Of a DNA stretch of 64,000 bases, positions 53,107-62,652 are shown piece by piece. Source of the DNA: CBFDBF01 sp050291465 (GTDB lineage Bacteria > Pseudomonadota > Gammaproteobacteria > Chromatiales > Chromatiaceae); the NCBI GenBank assembly GCA_050291465.1, contig JBNKJV010000011.1, positions 1-64,000 on the forward strand. The letters are read 5' to 3'. Position numbers and translations under genes: made by a program. The notes below the pieces were generated by a model, which had not been told where the DNA came from, searched no databases, and saw nothing but the letters and a program-made list of their open reading frames with translations. Positions within the stretch are counted from its first letter, which is position 1; each line of letters starts with the position of its first letter.

Positions 53107-53310
53107 TTAAACGCGGAGATCGCTAAGCCGCAGAGGCGCAAAGGTTCAAAAAACCAATCATGACAAATAGAGCGCCTCATAAGACGGGCTGCAGCCGTCG
53201 TTCGCCACCAATCATTACAATCGCAGCCTGTGTGCCACTTGTTAAAACATAGACCCGAATAATATAACCCTCCGCGACTTGGCGCCTTTGCGAACTTTGC
53301 GTTTTATCGC
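53107..53310. repeat. MITE-like element C (GCAAAGACGC family, diverged)
   Basis: The left arm 53107-53146 (ends CCGCAGAGGCGCAAAGGTTC) and right arm 53271-53309 (CGACTTGGCGCCTTTGCG and on) are inverted and match the arms of elements A and B less exactly. It fills the gap between cytochrome b561 and yceI. The core contains no gene. Confidence 0.65.
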
Positions 53311-53328
53311 CACATTCCGGAAAGACAC

Positions 53329-53874
53329 CTAGCGGCCAAACATCCGTATCAGCGTCCGATCCCGATCAAGAAAATGATGTTTGAGCGCCCCAAGCAGATG
53401 CAGTGCCACTAATGACATGGTCAAATACGCCAAGGTCAGATGCATCTTGCCGAAAAAATCTTCCTGGTTCTCCCCGGCGGAAAACAGCGCCGGCACTTCG
53501 AACCAATCAAACACGTTCACCGGACGTCCGTCAGCCGTCGATATGAGATAGCCGGAAAACATTACCGCAAACAGCATCAGGTAAAGGAGTATATGGGTCA
53601 CGTATGCGACCACTCGTTCAAGCCTGGTATGACTGATCAACGGTTCCGGCACCTTACTCCACCAACGCCAGAGCAAACGCAGAGTCATGGTGAAAAACAA
53701 CAGGACACCGACGGCCTTATGGAGACTCGGCCCCTTATGATACCAGAGGTGATAGTAGTCGAGACCGGTCATCCAGAGACCGAGGGGGAAAAGGCCGAAT
53801 ACCGCGAATGCCGCCAGCCAGTGCAGGAATACAGAGACTATGCCGTACCGCAGCCGGTCATTTCTCCAGCGCAT
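53329..53874 (-). CDS. Cytochrome b561-family membrane protein
   Basis: A 181-aa protein with four membrane segments. Haem b histidine candidates are in VFLHWLAAFAVFG, GPSLHKAVGVLLFF, KMHLTLAYLTM and ALHLLGALKHHF. This is the bacterial b561 (YodB/CybB) type, which moves electrons between quinol and a periplasmic acceptor. It is upstream of yceI on the same strand. Confidence 0.92.
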   Translation of the reverse strand: MRWRNDRLRYGIVSVFLHWLAAFAVFGLFPLGLWMTGLDYYHLWYHKGPSLHKAVGVLLFFTMTLRLLWRWWSKVPEPLISHTRLERVVAYVTHILLYLMLFAVMFSGYLISTADGRPVNVFDWFEVPALFSAGENQEDFFGKMHLTLAYLTMSLVALHLLGALKHHFLDRDRTLIRMFGR

Positions 53875-54024
53875 CGCCTACCCCGTGTTTCCCGTTATCC
53901 ATTGTTCGATAGTAGCACCGGTAAGGGTATCCATCGAATACCCGGAGTGACTGCCTTCCGGCTCGGGCCGGCGGCAGCACTCCCCACCGGAATGGTGTAT
54001 TTGATGAAGGCGGGTAAAGAAGGT

Positions 54025-54417
54025 TCAGAAGGCGCCGGTTCGAAGCATTACCAGCGTACATCCCTGCAACCAGGGTATACCCGCCTCATCCAGACGGTGC
54101 TCGAGCTCCCGCGACTCGGTTCCCGGATTGAAAATAACCCGACCCGGCCGCAGGGTCTCAATATCGTCCATCAAAGGCCGCACCCGCTCCGGACCGACAT
54201 ACAGGGTCAGTGTATGAACCGGCTCATCGACGGCCTCCAGCGAGGGCGCCACCACTAATCCCTCTATGCGCTGAATCTTTGGGTGCACGGGAGTGGTCTT
54301 AAACCCCTTTTCCTTGAGCAGTCGCACGGCCTGGTTGGAGTAACGTGTGGACTTGGGACTGGCCCCGAGCACCACCACGTGGTGTTCCGCCGGTTGTTTT
54401 ATCCACTGCTGTTTCAT
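54025..54417 (-). CDS. CoA-binding-domain protein (YccU-like)
   Basis: A 130-aa single Rossmann-like CoA-binding domain: VVVLGASPKSTRYSNQAVRLL at the start and VIFNPGTESRELEHRLDEAGI near the end, followed by CTLVMLR. The family lacks the ligase domains of succinyl-CoA synthetases; the function is unknown. ATG 54417 is preferred to GTG 54420. Confidence 0.88.
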   Translation of the reverse strand: MKQQWIKQPAEHHVVVLGASPKSTRYSNQAVRLLKEKGFKTTPVHPKIQRIEGLVVAPSLEAVDEPVHTLTLYVGPERVRPLMDDIETLRPGRVIFNPGTESRELEHRLDEAGIPWLQGCTLVMLRTGAF

Positions 54418-54456
54418 CACGATGTACTGTTTTCCTGGAACTCAGGCGATACAGTA

Positions 54457-55437
54457 TCAGGCATAACCCAGGGGAAATGCCAGTACCTGGTCCAGGCGGG
54501 AGACACCGGTAACCAGCATCAGCAGACGATCGATCCCCAGCGCCACGCCGGAGCAGTCCGGGAGACCATGGCGCAAGGCATCCAGCAGACGCCGGTCCAC
54601 CGGCAACGGTTCTTTTCCCTGTTCCCGACGGCGTTCATTACCGGCATCGAAACGCCGGCGCTGCTCTTCCGCATCCGCCAGCTCGTGAAAACCGTTGGCC
54701 AGTTCGACCCCATCCACATACAACTCAAATCGCTCAGCAACCGGAATATCTTCGGAGCGTATCCGCGCCAGCGCCGCCTGGCTGGCCGGATAATCGTAAA
54801 TAAAGGTGAGAGTTCCCTGCCCCAAGTGAGGCTCTATCAGGTGAGTCAACAACAGATCGAGCCAGCCGTCCCGATCAAGTTGCAGGTCAGCTGCGCCGGG
54901 CACGGTCCTGTGTTCCGCATATTGCCTGAGCTCCCGGCAACTCGCCCTATGGGGATCGATACCCAGAAGTCCCTGGAAGGCCTCCGCATAGCTCATACTC
55001 TCGACCGCACGGATCGAAGGCAGCAAACCGTTCACCAGGTCCGCCACTTCCTGCATCAACCGGTGATGATCGAAACCGGGCCGGTACCACTCCAGCAGGG
55101 TAAATTCCGGATTGTGCAAACGACCCTGTTCGCCGTCGCGGAAGGCCTTGCAGATCTGATAAATGGGACCGCTCCCCGCGGCCAGCAGCCGTTTCATGGG
55201 GAATTCCGGTGAGGTCTGAAGAAAAAGCCGCCGCCCCTCCGGGAAACCCGGACCGACATAGCGCGTGAAGAGACTCTCCAGCGCCGGGTCGGTGGTGGCA
55301 TAGGCCGAACAGACCGGTGTCTCCACCTCCATAACACCCGCCTGGGCAAAAAACTCCCGGATCCGGGACAGCAGATCCGCCCGTGCCCGGAGCATCTCAA
55401 GGCCGGCCTGGGGACACCAGTGGTTTTCCCGGCTCAT
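54457..55437 (-). CDS. epmA: EF-P beta-lysylation enzyme EpmA (GenX/PoxA)
   Basis: A 326-aa protein like the catalytic core of class II lysyl-tRNA synthetase without the anticodon-binding domain. Motif 2 (FRDGEQGRLHNPEFTLLEWYRPG) and motif 3 (GVALGIDRLLMLVTG) are intact. It attaches beta-lysine to Lys34 of EF-P. It is encoded 28 bp downstream of efp on the same strand, with epmB divergent on the other side, so the full modification set is together. Confidence 0.96.
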   Translation of the reverse strand: MSRENHWCPQAGLEMLRARADLLSRIREFFAQAGVMEVETPVCSAYATTDPALESLFTRYVGPGFPEGRRLFLQTSPEFPMKRLLAAGSGPIYQICKAFRDGEQGRLHNPEFTLLEWYRPGFDHHRLMQEVADLVNGLLPSIRAVESMSYAEAFQGLLGIDPHRASCRELRQYAEHRTVPGAADLQLDRDGWLDLLLTHLIEPHLGQGTLTFIYDYPASQAALARIRSEDIPVAERFELYVDGVELANGFHELADAEEQRRRFDAGNERRREQGKEPLPVDRRLLDALRHGLPDCSGVALGIDRLLMLVTGVSRLDQVLAFPLGYA

Positions 55438-55465
55438 GACCGAGGTAAAGGCCTGTTAACAGGCC

Positions 55466-56038
55466 TTATTCTTCCTTGGCGCGGGAGACATACTCTCCCG
55501 AGCGGGTATCCACCTTGATGGCCTCACCGATCTGTACGAACAGGGGCACCCGCACCACCGCTCCGGTTTCCATGGTGGCGGGTTTGCCGCCACTGCCCGA
55601 GGTATCACCCTTCAGCCCGGGATCGGTATCGGCAATAGTCAGAATGACAAAGTTGGGCGGTTCGACAATAATGGGTGCGCCGTTCCAGAGGGTCACGGTG
55701 CAGATATCCTGCTCCTTGAGCCATTTCGTGTTTTCACCGACGGCAGCCGCATCGGCACTGTACTGTTCGAAAGAATCCGGGTCCATGAAATGCCAGAATT
55801 CACCGTCAGCGTAGAGATATTGCAGGTTGAGTTCCATAACATCCGCCGCCTCCACGGACTCACCCGATTTGAAGGTACGCTCTATAACCCGCCCGGTCTT
55901 TAGGTTACGGATCTTCACCCGATTAAATGCCTGACCTTTGCCCGGTTTGACAAATTCGTTTTCAATAATGGAGCAGGGATCCCCGTCGATCATGATCTTG
56001 AGGCCACCCTTGAACTCGTTAGTGCTGTAACTCGCCAT
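55466..56038 (-). CDS. efp: Translation elongation factor P
   Basis: A 190-aa EF-P, which relieves ribosomes stalled at polyproline. Lys34 in VKPGKGQAF is the site modified by EpmA/EpmB. The C-terminal signature (GLKGDTSGSGGKPATMETGAVV) is complete. The open frame extends upstream to 56251, antisense to epmB, but MASYSTNEFKGG at 56038 is the true start. Its start codon overlaps that of epmB on the other strand (shared CATG at 56036-56039). Confidence 0.97.
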   Translation of the reverse strand: MASYSTNEFKGGLKIMIDGDPCSIIENEFVKPGKGQAFNRVKIRNLKTGRVIERTFKSGESVEAADVMELNLQYLYADGEFWHFMDPDSFEQYSADAAAVGENTKWLKEQDICTVTLWNGAPIIVEPPNFVILTIADTDPGLKGDTSGSGGKPATMETGAVVRVPLFVQIGEAIKVDTRSGEYVSRAKEE

Positions 56039-57065
56039 GTCATCCTCGGAAAACAGCCAATTAAAGGCGCGTATCATACCGCGAACCGATGCTCTGTGGG
56101 AGCAGTCCCTGACCTCGGCCTTTGCCAACGCCAGGGAACTGCTGCAATACCTGCAATTGAATCCGCGGTTGGCGGACGACGCCGAATCCGCGGCTCGCAG
56201 TTTCCCTTTACGTGTCCCCCGTGGTTTTGCGGCCCTGATGGAAAAGGGCAATCCTGACGATCCGCTGCTGCTTCAGGTTTTACCCCAACCGCGGGAGCAG
56301 GAGGAGAAACCCGGATTTTCGCCGGATCCGGTGGGGGACCGGGAAGCCACCCGCAACCCCGGACTGCTGCAGAAATATCCCGGCCGGGCGCTCCTGGTCA
56401 CTACCGGCGCCTGTGCCGTTCATTGCCGTTTCTGTTTCCGGCGCCATTTTCCCTACCGGGAAGCAACAACCTCTGGTCGCCAATGGTGGAACACCCTCCA
56501 GACCCTGCATTCGGATCCTGGCGTCACGGAGATCATCCTCAGCGGCGGAGATCCGTTAATGCTGCCCGACGATACTCTGCGGCAGATGATCCGGGACCTG
56601 GAGGCGATCCCCCATCTTTCACGCCTGCGAATCCATAGCCGGTTGCCGATCGTTCTCCCGGAACGTTGCACCGAAATGCTGAAAAACACCCTCAGCGACA
56701 GCCGGCTGCAGACGGTACTCGTGCTACACTGCAACCATGTCCGGGAGCTGGGGGAACGCACCGCCGCGGGACTGGCCTCACTCCGCAATTCGGGGCTGAC
56801 GCTGCTGAATCAATCGGTGCTGTTGAAGGGGGTAAACGACTCCGCCGCCGCCCTTTGTGACCTGAGTGAAACCCTTTTCAAAGCCGGGGTATTGCCCTAT
56901 TACCTGCATATGCTGGACCGGGTTACAGGTGCCGCGCACTTCGAGGTGGGGTTAGACCAGGCAAGGCGCCTGCAGAATGAGATTCGTGAACAATTGCCCG
57001 GTTACCTCGTCCCGCGGTTCGTACTGGAGCAAACGGGGATGAAGTCCAAGCTTCCGTTGGACTGA
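56037..57065 (+). CDS. epmB: EF-P-(R)-beta-lysine-forming lysine 2,3-aminomutase EpmB
   Basis: A 342-aa radical-SAM enzyme that makes (R)-beta-lysine for EF-P. The [4Fe-4S]/AdoMet cysteines are Cys126, Cys130 and Cys133 (CAVHCRFCFRRHFPY), and ILSGGDPLMLPD and LHCNHVREL follow as in lysine 2,3-aminomutases. The only ATG near the N-terminus, at 56037, overlaps the efp start codon on the other strand; the next Met is at residue 68, inside the conserved region. A non-ATG start a little downstream cannot be excluded. Confidence 0.95.
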   Translation: MSSSENSQLKARIIPRTDALWEQSLTSAFANARELLQYLQLNPRLADDAESAARSFPLRVPRGFAALMEKGNPDDPLLLQVLPQPREQEEKPGFSPDPVGDREATRNPGLLQKYPGRALLVTTGACAVHCRFCFRRHFPYREATTSGRQWWNTLQTLHSDPGVTEIILSGGDPLMLPDDTLRQMIRDLEAIPHLSRLRIHSRLPIVLPERCTEMLKNTLSDSRLQTVLVLHCNHVRELGERTAAGLASLRNSGLTLLNQSVLLKGVNDSAAALCDLSETLFKAGVLPYYLHMLDRVTGAAHFEVGLDQARRLQNEIREQLPGYLVPRFVLEQTGMKSKLPLD

Positions 57066-57116
57066 TCAGGGCCCGCCCGCGATCAGGGAGTAGAAACCGG
57101 AGCTTCCCTAAAACTC

Positions 57117-57134
57117 GAAATTTTCGAAAATTTC
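57117..57134. promoter_or_regulatory. Perfect AT-rich palindrome upstream of the PilZ-like gene
   Basis: An 18-bp perfect palindrome (half-site GAAATTTTC) lies in the 236-bp gap after epmB, in a markedly AT-rich stretch (57115-57185) unlike the GC-rich surroundings. It could be an operator or part of a promoter for the 57302 gene; no -35/-10 pair is certain. Confidence 0.35.
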
Positions 57135-57301
57135 TTATTATTCCCATTACAAAATAAGCACTTATATAATAATATTGATTTTGGTTGTCACGGTTTTTGG
57201 TACATGCGCAAATCCGGGTGGCAGGCACGTGGTATTGATAGGCCCAAATACTGGCCCTAACTACCTTGAGAACATGGAAAAATTGAGGTAAACGGTAATA
57301 A

Positions 57302-59083
57302 ATGGCTTCTAAAACCCCTCTCGGACTTTCCGTACCGGAGACAACTTACGCGCCAGACAACACCTTCTTCCTGGACCTGAAGAAGATTCAGTCCTGGGTT
57401 TCCGCGCTCCCGATGGCGAACATCGGGGAGACGTCACGACAGGTCTTTAAAACCATCGTGGAACTCAACCGACTGGATGTTCCAAATCTGAACAGGATAA
57501 AAACGGTGGAGCTGTTTCGGCAGCCCATTGCCTATATTTCCAGAAACCTGCGGAAACATTATCTTGATCTGCCTTTCCCGCTGTCCCCCAGAAACCAGAA
57601 AGTGGCGGTGCTTTGCCGAGAGTTTCACTCGGAACTTGCCAACTCCTATAAGCATGTAATCGTAAGCATCGTCAATGAAGGTCAGGAACAGACCGAGCAG
57701 AAGCTGTTGATAATCGCCATTCACCAGGCACTTTATTATCTCCTCCTCGCCCTTCGCTATTCAGCCGTTGTCTATAACCCGTATCCGGCCAACGTCTGGA
57801 AAGAGATCCACCTGCTTTACTCATTAGCCGCACGCTACAACATTGAAAAAACCGCTGTCAGGGAGAACGGCAAGAACGAGGGGGGCACATCCACTATCCT
57901 GGATCTCTATAAGCGATGCCTGCTATTCGCGATGATCCCCCCCTACCGACTGCGTCAGCGGGAGATCGAATACGTTTACCAGAGACTCCCTGAACTGGCT
58001 CTCTATCTCCAGATAATGGACCCCAAGAGCCAAAGCAACAAAGCGACACAGTTCGTCGTACCGGTCGGCTCGGACGAGCCCCCGCTGCATACCTCCCTTG
58101 ATACAGCATCGCTGACCGAGATATCCCGGGTGGTGGACACCTCGCTTCTGGTCGACCACTTACAGGGCGAAATCAAAGATATTGCGGATCGGGAGCAATC
58201 CGGTAGCACGGAAAACCAGACGGATCAAATTGCCCGACTTCTATTGCAGAAAATGATTTTTTCCTTTGGCATGGCTCCGCAAAGAAAATTCGTTCGAACT
58301 TCCCTGAATTTTGAACTGGACATCGCGGTTGGTCTTTCAGCTATCCATGCCCTTATGATCGAAAATGCGAAGAGCGGGGAAGATGAAAGCGAAGGACCGA
58401 TGGTACGTGAAGAAATAACCCTTACCATCACGCCACTTGATCTGCCTTTCGAAGACACGGGTTTCATCACTGACGACGCTGAGGACATCTGGTCGGGCCA
58501 GACGACAAGTCCATCTCCCTGGACACAAAGTGGCGAAGAAAAGCAGTATGAAACGTTTCACTGCAGGACATTCAACGAAAGCGCCGGCGGATATTGCATC
58601 GAACTGTCAGGCAGGGATGCACCAAAAATACGGGTAGGGGAGTTGGTGGGCATCCAATCTGCAAGCAACAAGTCCCAATTTAGCATCGGCGTTACCCGAT
58701 GGATCAAGAATGTTCCCGTAGTGGGCCTGGAATTTGGAATAGAGGTAATCGCATTACATGCTTTCCCTGTTTCCGTCAGCCATACGGACAAGCCGGGCAG
58801 TATCGCCGCAAGCCAGAATGCGCTAATGCTACCCGAACAGAAGACATCTCGGCAGCCGAACAGCCTCATCGTCCCGGCGCTACCTTACCAGACAAATGAC
58901 ACCCTCTCGTTGGACGGCCCGGATGGAAAACAACATATTCGGCTAAGCAGCCTGCTCGAATCAACCGGTGCTTTTGCGCGATTCCAATTCATCTATATCG
59001 ATCCAGGCCAGATCAAGAAACCGGAGCCGAAAAAAGAGACCGAAGACGACACCAATTTTGATAAAATCTGGGATATTCTTTGA
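57302..59083 (+). CDS. PilZ-like c-di-GMP-binding protein, candidate
   Basis: A 593-aa soluble protein. The first 320 residues are helical without a known domain. RKFVR near residue 328 and NESAGG near 424 fit the RxxxR and (D/N)xSxxG patterns of PilZ c-di-GMP sites, though about 100 residues apart rather than the usual 20-30. GELVGIQSASNKSQFSIGVTRWI and VGLEFGIEV continue a PilZ-like barrel. The C-terminus is charged. The next gene, 110 bp downstream, is a FimX-like c-di-GMP receptor, supporting a joint role, perhaps in pili or surface behaviour. Confidence 0.7.
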   Translation: MASKTPLGLSVPETTYAPDNTFFLDLKKIQSWVSALPMANIGETSRQVFKTIVELNRLDVPNLNRIKTVELFRQPIAYISRNLRKHYLDLPFPLSPRNQKVAVLCREFHSELANSYKHVIVSIVNEGQEQTEQKLLIIAIHQALYYLLLALRYSAVVYNPYPANVWKEIHLLYSLAARYNIEKTAVRENGKNEGGTSTILDLYKRCLLFAMIPPYRLRQREIEYVYQRLPELALYLQIMDPKSQSNKATQFVVPVGSDEPPLHTSLDTASLTEISRVVDTSLLVDHLQGEIKDIADREQSGSTENQTDQIARLLLQKMIFSFGMAPQRKFVRTSLNFELDIAVGLSAIHALMIENAKSGEDESEGPMVREEITLTITPLDLPFEDTGFITDDAEDIWSGQTTSPSPWTQSGEEKQYETFHCRTFNESAGGYCIELSGRDAPKIRVGELVGIQSASNKSQFSIGVTRWIKNVPVVGLEFGIEVIALHAFPVSVSHTDKPGSIAASQNALMLPEQKTSRQPNSLIVPALPYQTNDTLSLDGPDGKQHIRLSSLLESTGAFARFQFIYIDPGQIKKPEPKKETEDDTNFDKIWDIL

Positions 59084-59193
59084 TCATGGACGCAGTTCCG
59101 ATCATTGATATGGAATGGACGTGCTGTAAAAAAGTCTTCTTCAATTAAAATAACAGGTTAAATGACCCGCCTGCCGCAATTGGCGTATTTGCA

Positions 59194-61296
59194 ATGAATG
59201 GAAAATTACGTACTGAATCAGCGATAGAGCTTCTGGTAATTGATGACTCTCCTAACGACACAGAGGTCTATGTCAGTACCCTGCGTAACTCCGGGTTAGC
59301 GATACATTTCAAGCGTGTCGACAAGGAAGAAGATTTGGTCGAGGCACTGACCAATACCGCCCTTGATACCATCCTCTACTCTATCGGAACCGCCGAGCTG
59401 GAGTCCCGGCATGTGATCCCCATGTGCCAGAAAGCGGCGGGTGACACACCCCTCATTCTCCTTTACCCGGAGAACATTAAGGATAAAAAGCCGCTGTATG
59501 ACGCCATGAGCAAAGGCGCTCACGATATGATTCCTAAGAATGATCTGGAGCATATCAAGTTGGCGGTCACACGGGAGTATACCAATCTCTGTGATCGACG
59601 CGGGCTCAAGCAACTGAAATCAAAGTTGCTGGAAATGGAGGAGCGCTGCAACTCTCTGGTGGAATTCTCCCGGGATGCGATAGCTTACGTACACGAGGGA
59701 ATGTACATCAATGCCAACCAGGCCTACCTGGATATGTTTGGCTATATGGAAATGGATGACATTGAAGGTTTGCCGATACTCGACATGATAGCCCCGGAGG
59801 ATCTACAGATATTCAAAGACTTTCTCCGTTCGCTGGATAAATCCGAAGGAGCTTCGGAACTCGAGATTAGATGCCGCAGAAGCGACGGAAAAATATTTGA
59901 TTCCAAACTGGAGTTCTCTCCTGCCAGCGTTGACGGCGAGCCCTGTACCCAGATCATTATCCGTGATCAGTCGTTAGGTAAAGAACTGGAACACAAAATG
60001 AACCTGCTCATGAAGCAGGATACACAAACCGGTCTGGCCAATCGACAATATTTCATGGAGAAGCTGGATGAAATCACGGCTTCCGAAGACACCCTGCAGC
60101 CGCCTCTTTCACTGGTTTATATCCTGATCGATGAATTCCCCAAACTGCGAAGCGCGGTCGGCGTGAATTCCGGCGATGCGATCCTGAAGGAGATTGCCGG
60201 GGTATTGAGCAGTCAGGTCAGCAAAGACGATCTGCTTGCCAGATTCGGAGACCATACTTTTGTGATCCTCTCCAAGCTGTCTCATCCCGAGGAAGCGGAA
60301 CCGTTTGCGGAAGAGATCCGTGGTGCCGTTTCCGGCCATAAGTATGCGGCCGCTCCGGTTAAAACCAAGATCACCAGCAGCATCGGCATAGGTTATCTGA
60401 CGGCCAATACGGTTAACAGCCAGGAACTTATCAATCAGGCTTTTAACGCATGCGAATCGGTTCGCAACGAAGGTGGCAACATGGTCCTTTCGTATGACGA
60501 AGCCGAGATGAAACCCAGTTTCACTGAACAAGTAAGTGAAGACACCCGAACCATAGGTCTTGTTAAGCAGGCTCTTGAGAAAAACCGTTTCAAGCTGCTT
60601 TATCAACCTATCGTCAGCCTCCAGGGAGATACCCGCGAAAACTATGCGGTTCTACTCAGATTATTGAACGATGACGATGAAGAGATTCTACCGGAGGACT
60701 TTCTTTCCCATGCGGAGCAGGCCTCGCTTATGTCTCAAGTCGATCGCTGGGCAATCAAGAACGCCCTGGCCGAACTGACAAAACAGCGGGCACAGGGACA
60801 CAAGGTGAAATTTTTTATTAACATTTCTGGGGACGGAATTGAAGATGAGTCGCTTCTGTTATGGATCTGCGACAAACTCAGAGAAGCCAACGCCAAAGGC
60901 GCATGGCTTACCTTCCAGTTCCGCGATTCCGATCTTCGCGCCCATACGCAGGCCGCGAAGAAATTGATAGAAGGATTAAAAAAGATCCGTTGTCAGATAG
61001 CCATCGATCAGTTCGGCCTTAATCCCAAGGCCGACACCCTTCTCAAACACCTGCCCGTTGACTATGTAAAGCTTGACAGCTCTTTCACCCAGAACCTGGC
61101 CAGCAACCAGGAACTGCAGGATAAGCTGCATGAATTGCATAAGAAAGCGAAATCCTACGATATCAGCAGTGTCGCGATGGGTGTTGAAGACGCCAACAGC
61201 CTGGCTGTGCTGTGGACCGTGGGAGTCAACTATATCCAGGGTAATTTCCTGCAGAAACCGTCGGAAACCATCTCCTACGACTTCAACTCCGTCTAG
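59194..61296 (+). CDS. FimX-like protein with degenerate REC, PAS, GGDEF and EAL domains
   Basis: A 700-aa cytoplasmic protein. Residues about 10-135 are a receiver-like domain that keeps the acid pair (VIDDSP) but has Tyr/Ser where the phospho-Asp should be (DTILYS). A PAS domain (about 150-265), a GGDEF domain with FGDHTF in place of GGDEF (about 270-440) and an EAL domain (about 450-695) follow. The EAL motif reads AVL and DDFGTG reads DQFGLN, so neither cyclase nor phosphodiesterase activity is expected. This is the FimX plan: an inactive EAL that binds c-di-GMP and controls type IV pili in Pseudomonas and Xanthomonas. Confidence 0.82.
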   Translation: MNGKLRTESAIELLVIDDSPNDTEVYVSTLRNSGLAIHFKRVDKEEDLVEALTNTALDTILYSIGTAELESRHVIPMCQKAAGDTPLILLYPENIKDKKPLYDAMSKGAHDMIPKNDLEHIKLAVTREYTNLCDRRGLKQLKSKLLEMEERCNSLVEFSRDAIAYVHEGMYINANQAYLDMFGYMEMDDIEGLPILDMIAPEDLQIFKDFLRSLDKSEGASELEIRCRRSDGKIFDSKLEFSPASVDGEPCTQIIIRDQSLGKELEHKMNLLMKQDTQTGLANRQYFMEKLDEITASEDTLQPPLSLVYILIDEFPKLRSAVGVNSGDAILKEIAGVLSSQVSKDDLLARFGDHTFVILSKLSHPEEAEPFAEEIRGAVSGHKYAAAPVKTKITSSIGIGYLTANTVNSQELINQAFNACESVRNEGGNMVLSYDEAEMKPSFTEQVSEDTRTIGLVKQALEKNRFKLLYQPIVSLQGDTRENYAVLLRLLNDDDEEILPEDFLSHAEQASLMSQVDRWAIKNALAELTKQRAQGHKVKFFINISGDGIEDESLLLWICDKLREANAKGAWLTFQFRDSDLRAHTQAAKKLIEGLKKIRCQIAIDQFGLNPKADTLLKHLPVDYVKLDSSFTQNLASNQELQDKLHELHKKAKSYDISSVAMGVEDANSLAVLWTVGVNYIQGNFLQKPSETISYDFNSV

Positions 61297-61399
61297 CCGA
61301 CTACCGCCCCGCGAGCGGGCGGCCTGATGAAGGCCCTTAGAAGGAACCGAAACACCAGCCGTCACCTCACCCTACTTGGCTGATTTAAGAATTCGCCAA

Positions 61400-61478
61400 C
61401 CACGGAGAACACAGAGGTTCACAGAGGGGTATCACGCCGGATTTCAGCCTCCCCGTGTTTCTCTGTGTCCCCTATGGT
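61400..61478. repeat. CACAGAG-family inverted repeat pair, compact copy
   Basis: The left arm 61400-61429 (CCACGGAGAACACAGAGG and on) and right arm 61452-61478 (CCCGTGTTTCTCTGTGTCCC and on) are inverted with only 22 bp between, so a transcript would form a hairpin. It is in the 265-bp gap after the FimX-like gene. Same family as 1201-1382 and 11771-11908. Confidence 0.7.
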
Positions 61479-61561
61479 AGATAATAATCCGGCTTGATAA
61501 GGCAGGCGGTGTCCGCAGTAACGGTGAAATCCTTTCGTGTCTCGCCAAAGGTTGCAGTTTA

Positions 61562-62473
61562 TTAATTATTGGCAACCCCGTGGGGCACATGACCCGTGGG
61601 GACATGCTGACGCGCCGACTCGCAGTGTCCTTTCTGATCATCGAAGAAAATATCGGCACCAAAGGAGCGAAGAAATTGGCTCTTGTCCATACCTCCCAGG
61701 AAAAACGCCTCATCGATCCGTATATCCCATGCTCGTAATGTTCGGATAACCCTTTCATGGGCCGGGGCCGCGCGGGCAGTAACCAGGGCGGTACGTATGG
61801 GAGAGACATCCGGCGGCGCCGCCACCTGCATACGATGCAACGCGGAAAGAAACTCCTTGAAGGGTCCTCCGGACAGGGGCTTGCGTGCCGCCGCCTTTTC
61901 ACTTGCCGAAAAGGCATCCAGACCTTCGGTCTTGAATATACGCTCAGCCTCATCGGAAAAAATAACTGCATCCCCATCAAAGGCTATACGCAGCTGCTCA
62001 CCTTCTCCACGCGAAGATCCGCTGGTATTCGAGGGAAGGATAGTGGCTGCGGCTATACCGGCATCAAGCGCCTCGCTCACATCGCCCGGGTCCGCCGACA
62101 GAAAAAGATGGGCGCCCATGGCGGATACATAGCGATAGGGGCTTACCCCGCCGCAGAAAGCCGCGCGGATAATGCCTAATTGATGGTGGGCAATGGAGTT
62201 GAATATCCTCAATCCGGTATCGGCGCTGTTGCGGGAGAGCAGGATAACCTCCACCGCCGCCGATTCACCGAAATGCCTGTTGAGCGCCAACAGCTTCTCT
62301 ACCAACGGGAACGCCACTCCCGGCTCGAGAATATCGTCCTCGTGCTCAATCTGGTATTTGCAGTAGGCATCGATGCCTTCCGACTCAAATACGGCATGGG
62401 AATCGTCCAGGTCGAAAAGGGCCCGGGAGGAGATCGCCACCACCAACTTCGAGGAGCCGTTTCTATCAGTCAT
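61562..62473 (-). CDS. Cytosolic 5'-nucleotidase family protein
   Basis: A 303-aa protein matching the bacterial relatives of cytosolic 5'-nucleotidase 1: SSRALFDLDDSHAVFESEGIDAYCKYQ at the start, VILLSRNSADTGLRIFNSI, the internal IAFDGDAVIFSDEAERIF block with the HAD-type DxD, and FFLGGMDKSQFLRSFGADIFFDDQ near the end. It probably dephosphorylates nucleoside monophosphates. The C-terminal QHVPTGHVPHG may take part in the fold. Confidence 0.87.
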   Translation of the reverse strand: MTDRNGSSKLVVAISSRALFDLDDSHAVFESEGIDAYCKYQIEHEDDILEPGVAFPLVEKLLALNRHFGESAAVEVILLSRNSADTGLRIFNSIAHHQLGIIRAAFCGGVSPYRYVSAMGAHLFLSADPGDVSEALDAGIAAATILPSNTSGSSRGEGEQLRIAFDGDAVIFSDEAERIFKTEGLDAFSASEKAAARKPLSGGPFKEFLSALHRMQVAAPPDVSPIRTALVTARAAPAHERVIRTLRAWDIRIDEAFFLGGMDKSQFLRSFGADIFFDDQKGHCESARQHVPTGHVPHGVANN

Positions 62474-62652
62474 CGGGGGTTAAACACCTGCATGTAAAAG
62501 TAGGATTCTAAGCCACCGCCCTGACGACCTCCAACCCCTGCAGACCCGGTTCCCGAAAACCGGCGGGTACCGCTCCTCATCACCTCGTCACCACCGCCCG
62601 AATAGACTTGCCCCGCAGCCTTCAGGTTTGGCCTATCTTTTGTATATTAATT

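Noticed and set aside
53440..54258. 272-aa plus-strand open frame
   Set aside because: It is opposite cytochrome b561 and the CoA-binding gene, both well supported.
54283..55212. 309-aa plus-strand open frame
   Set aside because: Antisense to epmA, which has intact class II synthetase motifs.
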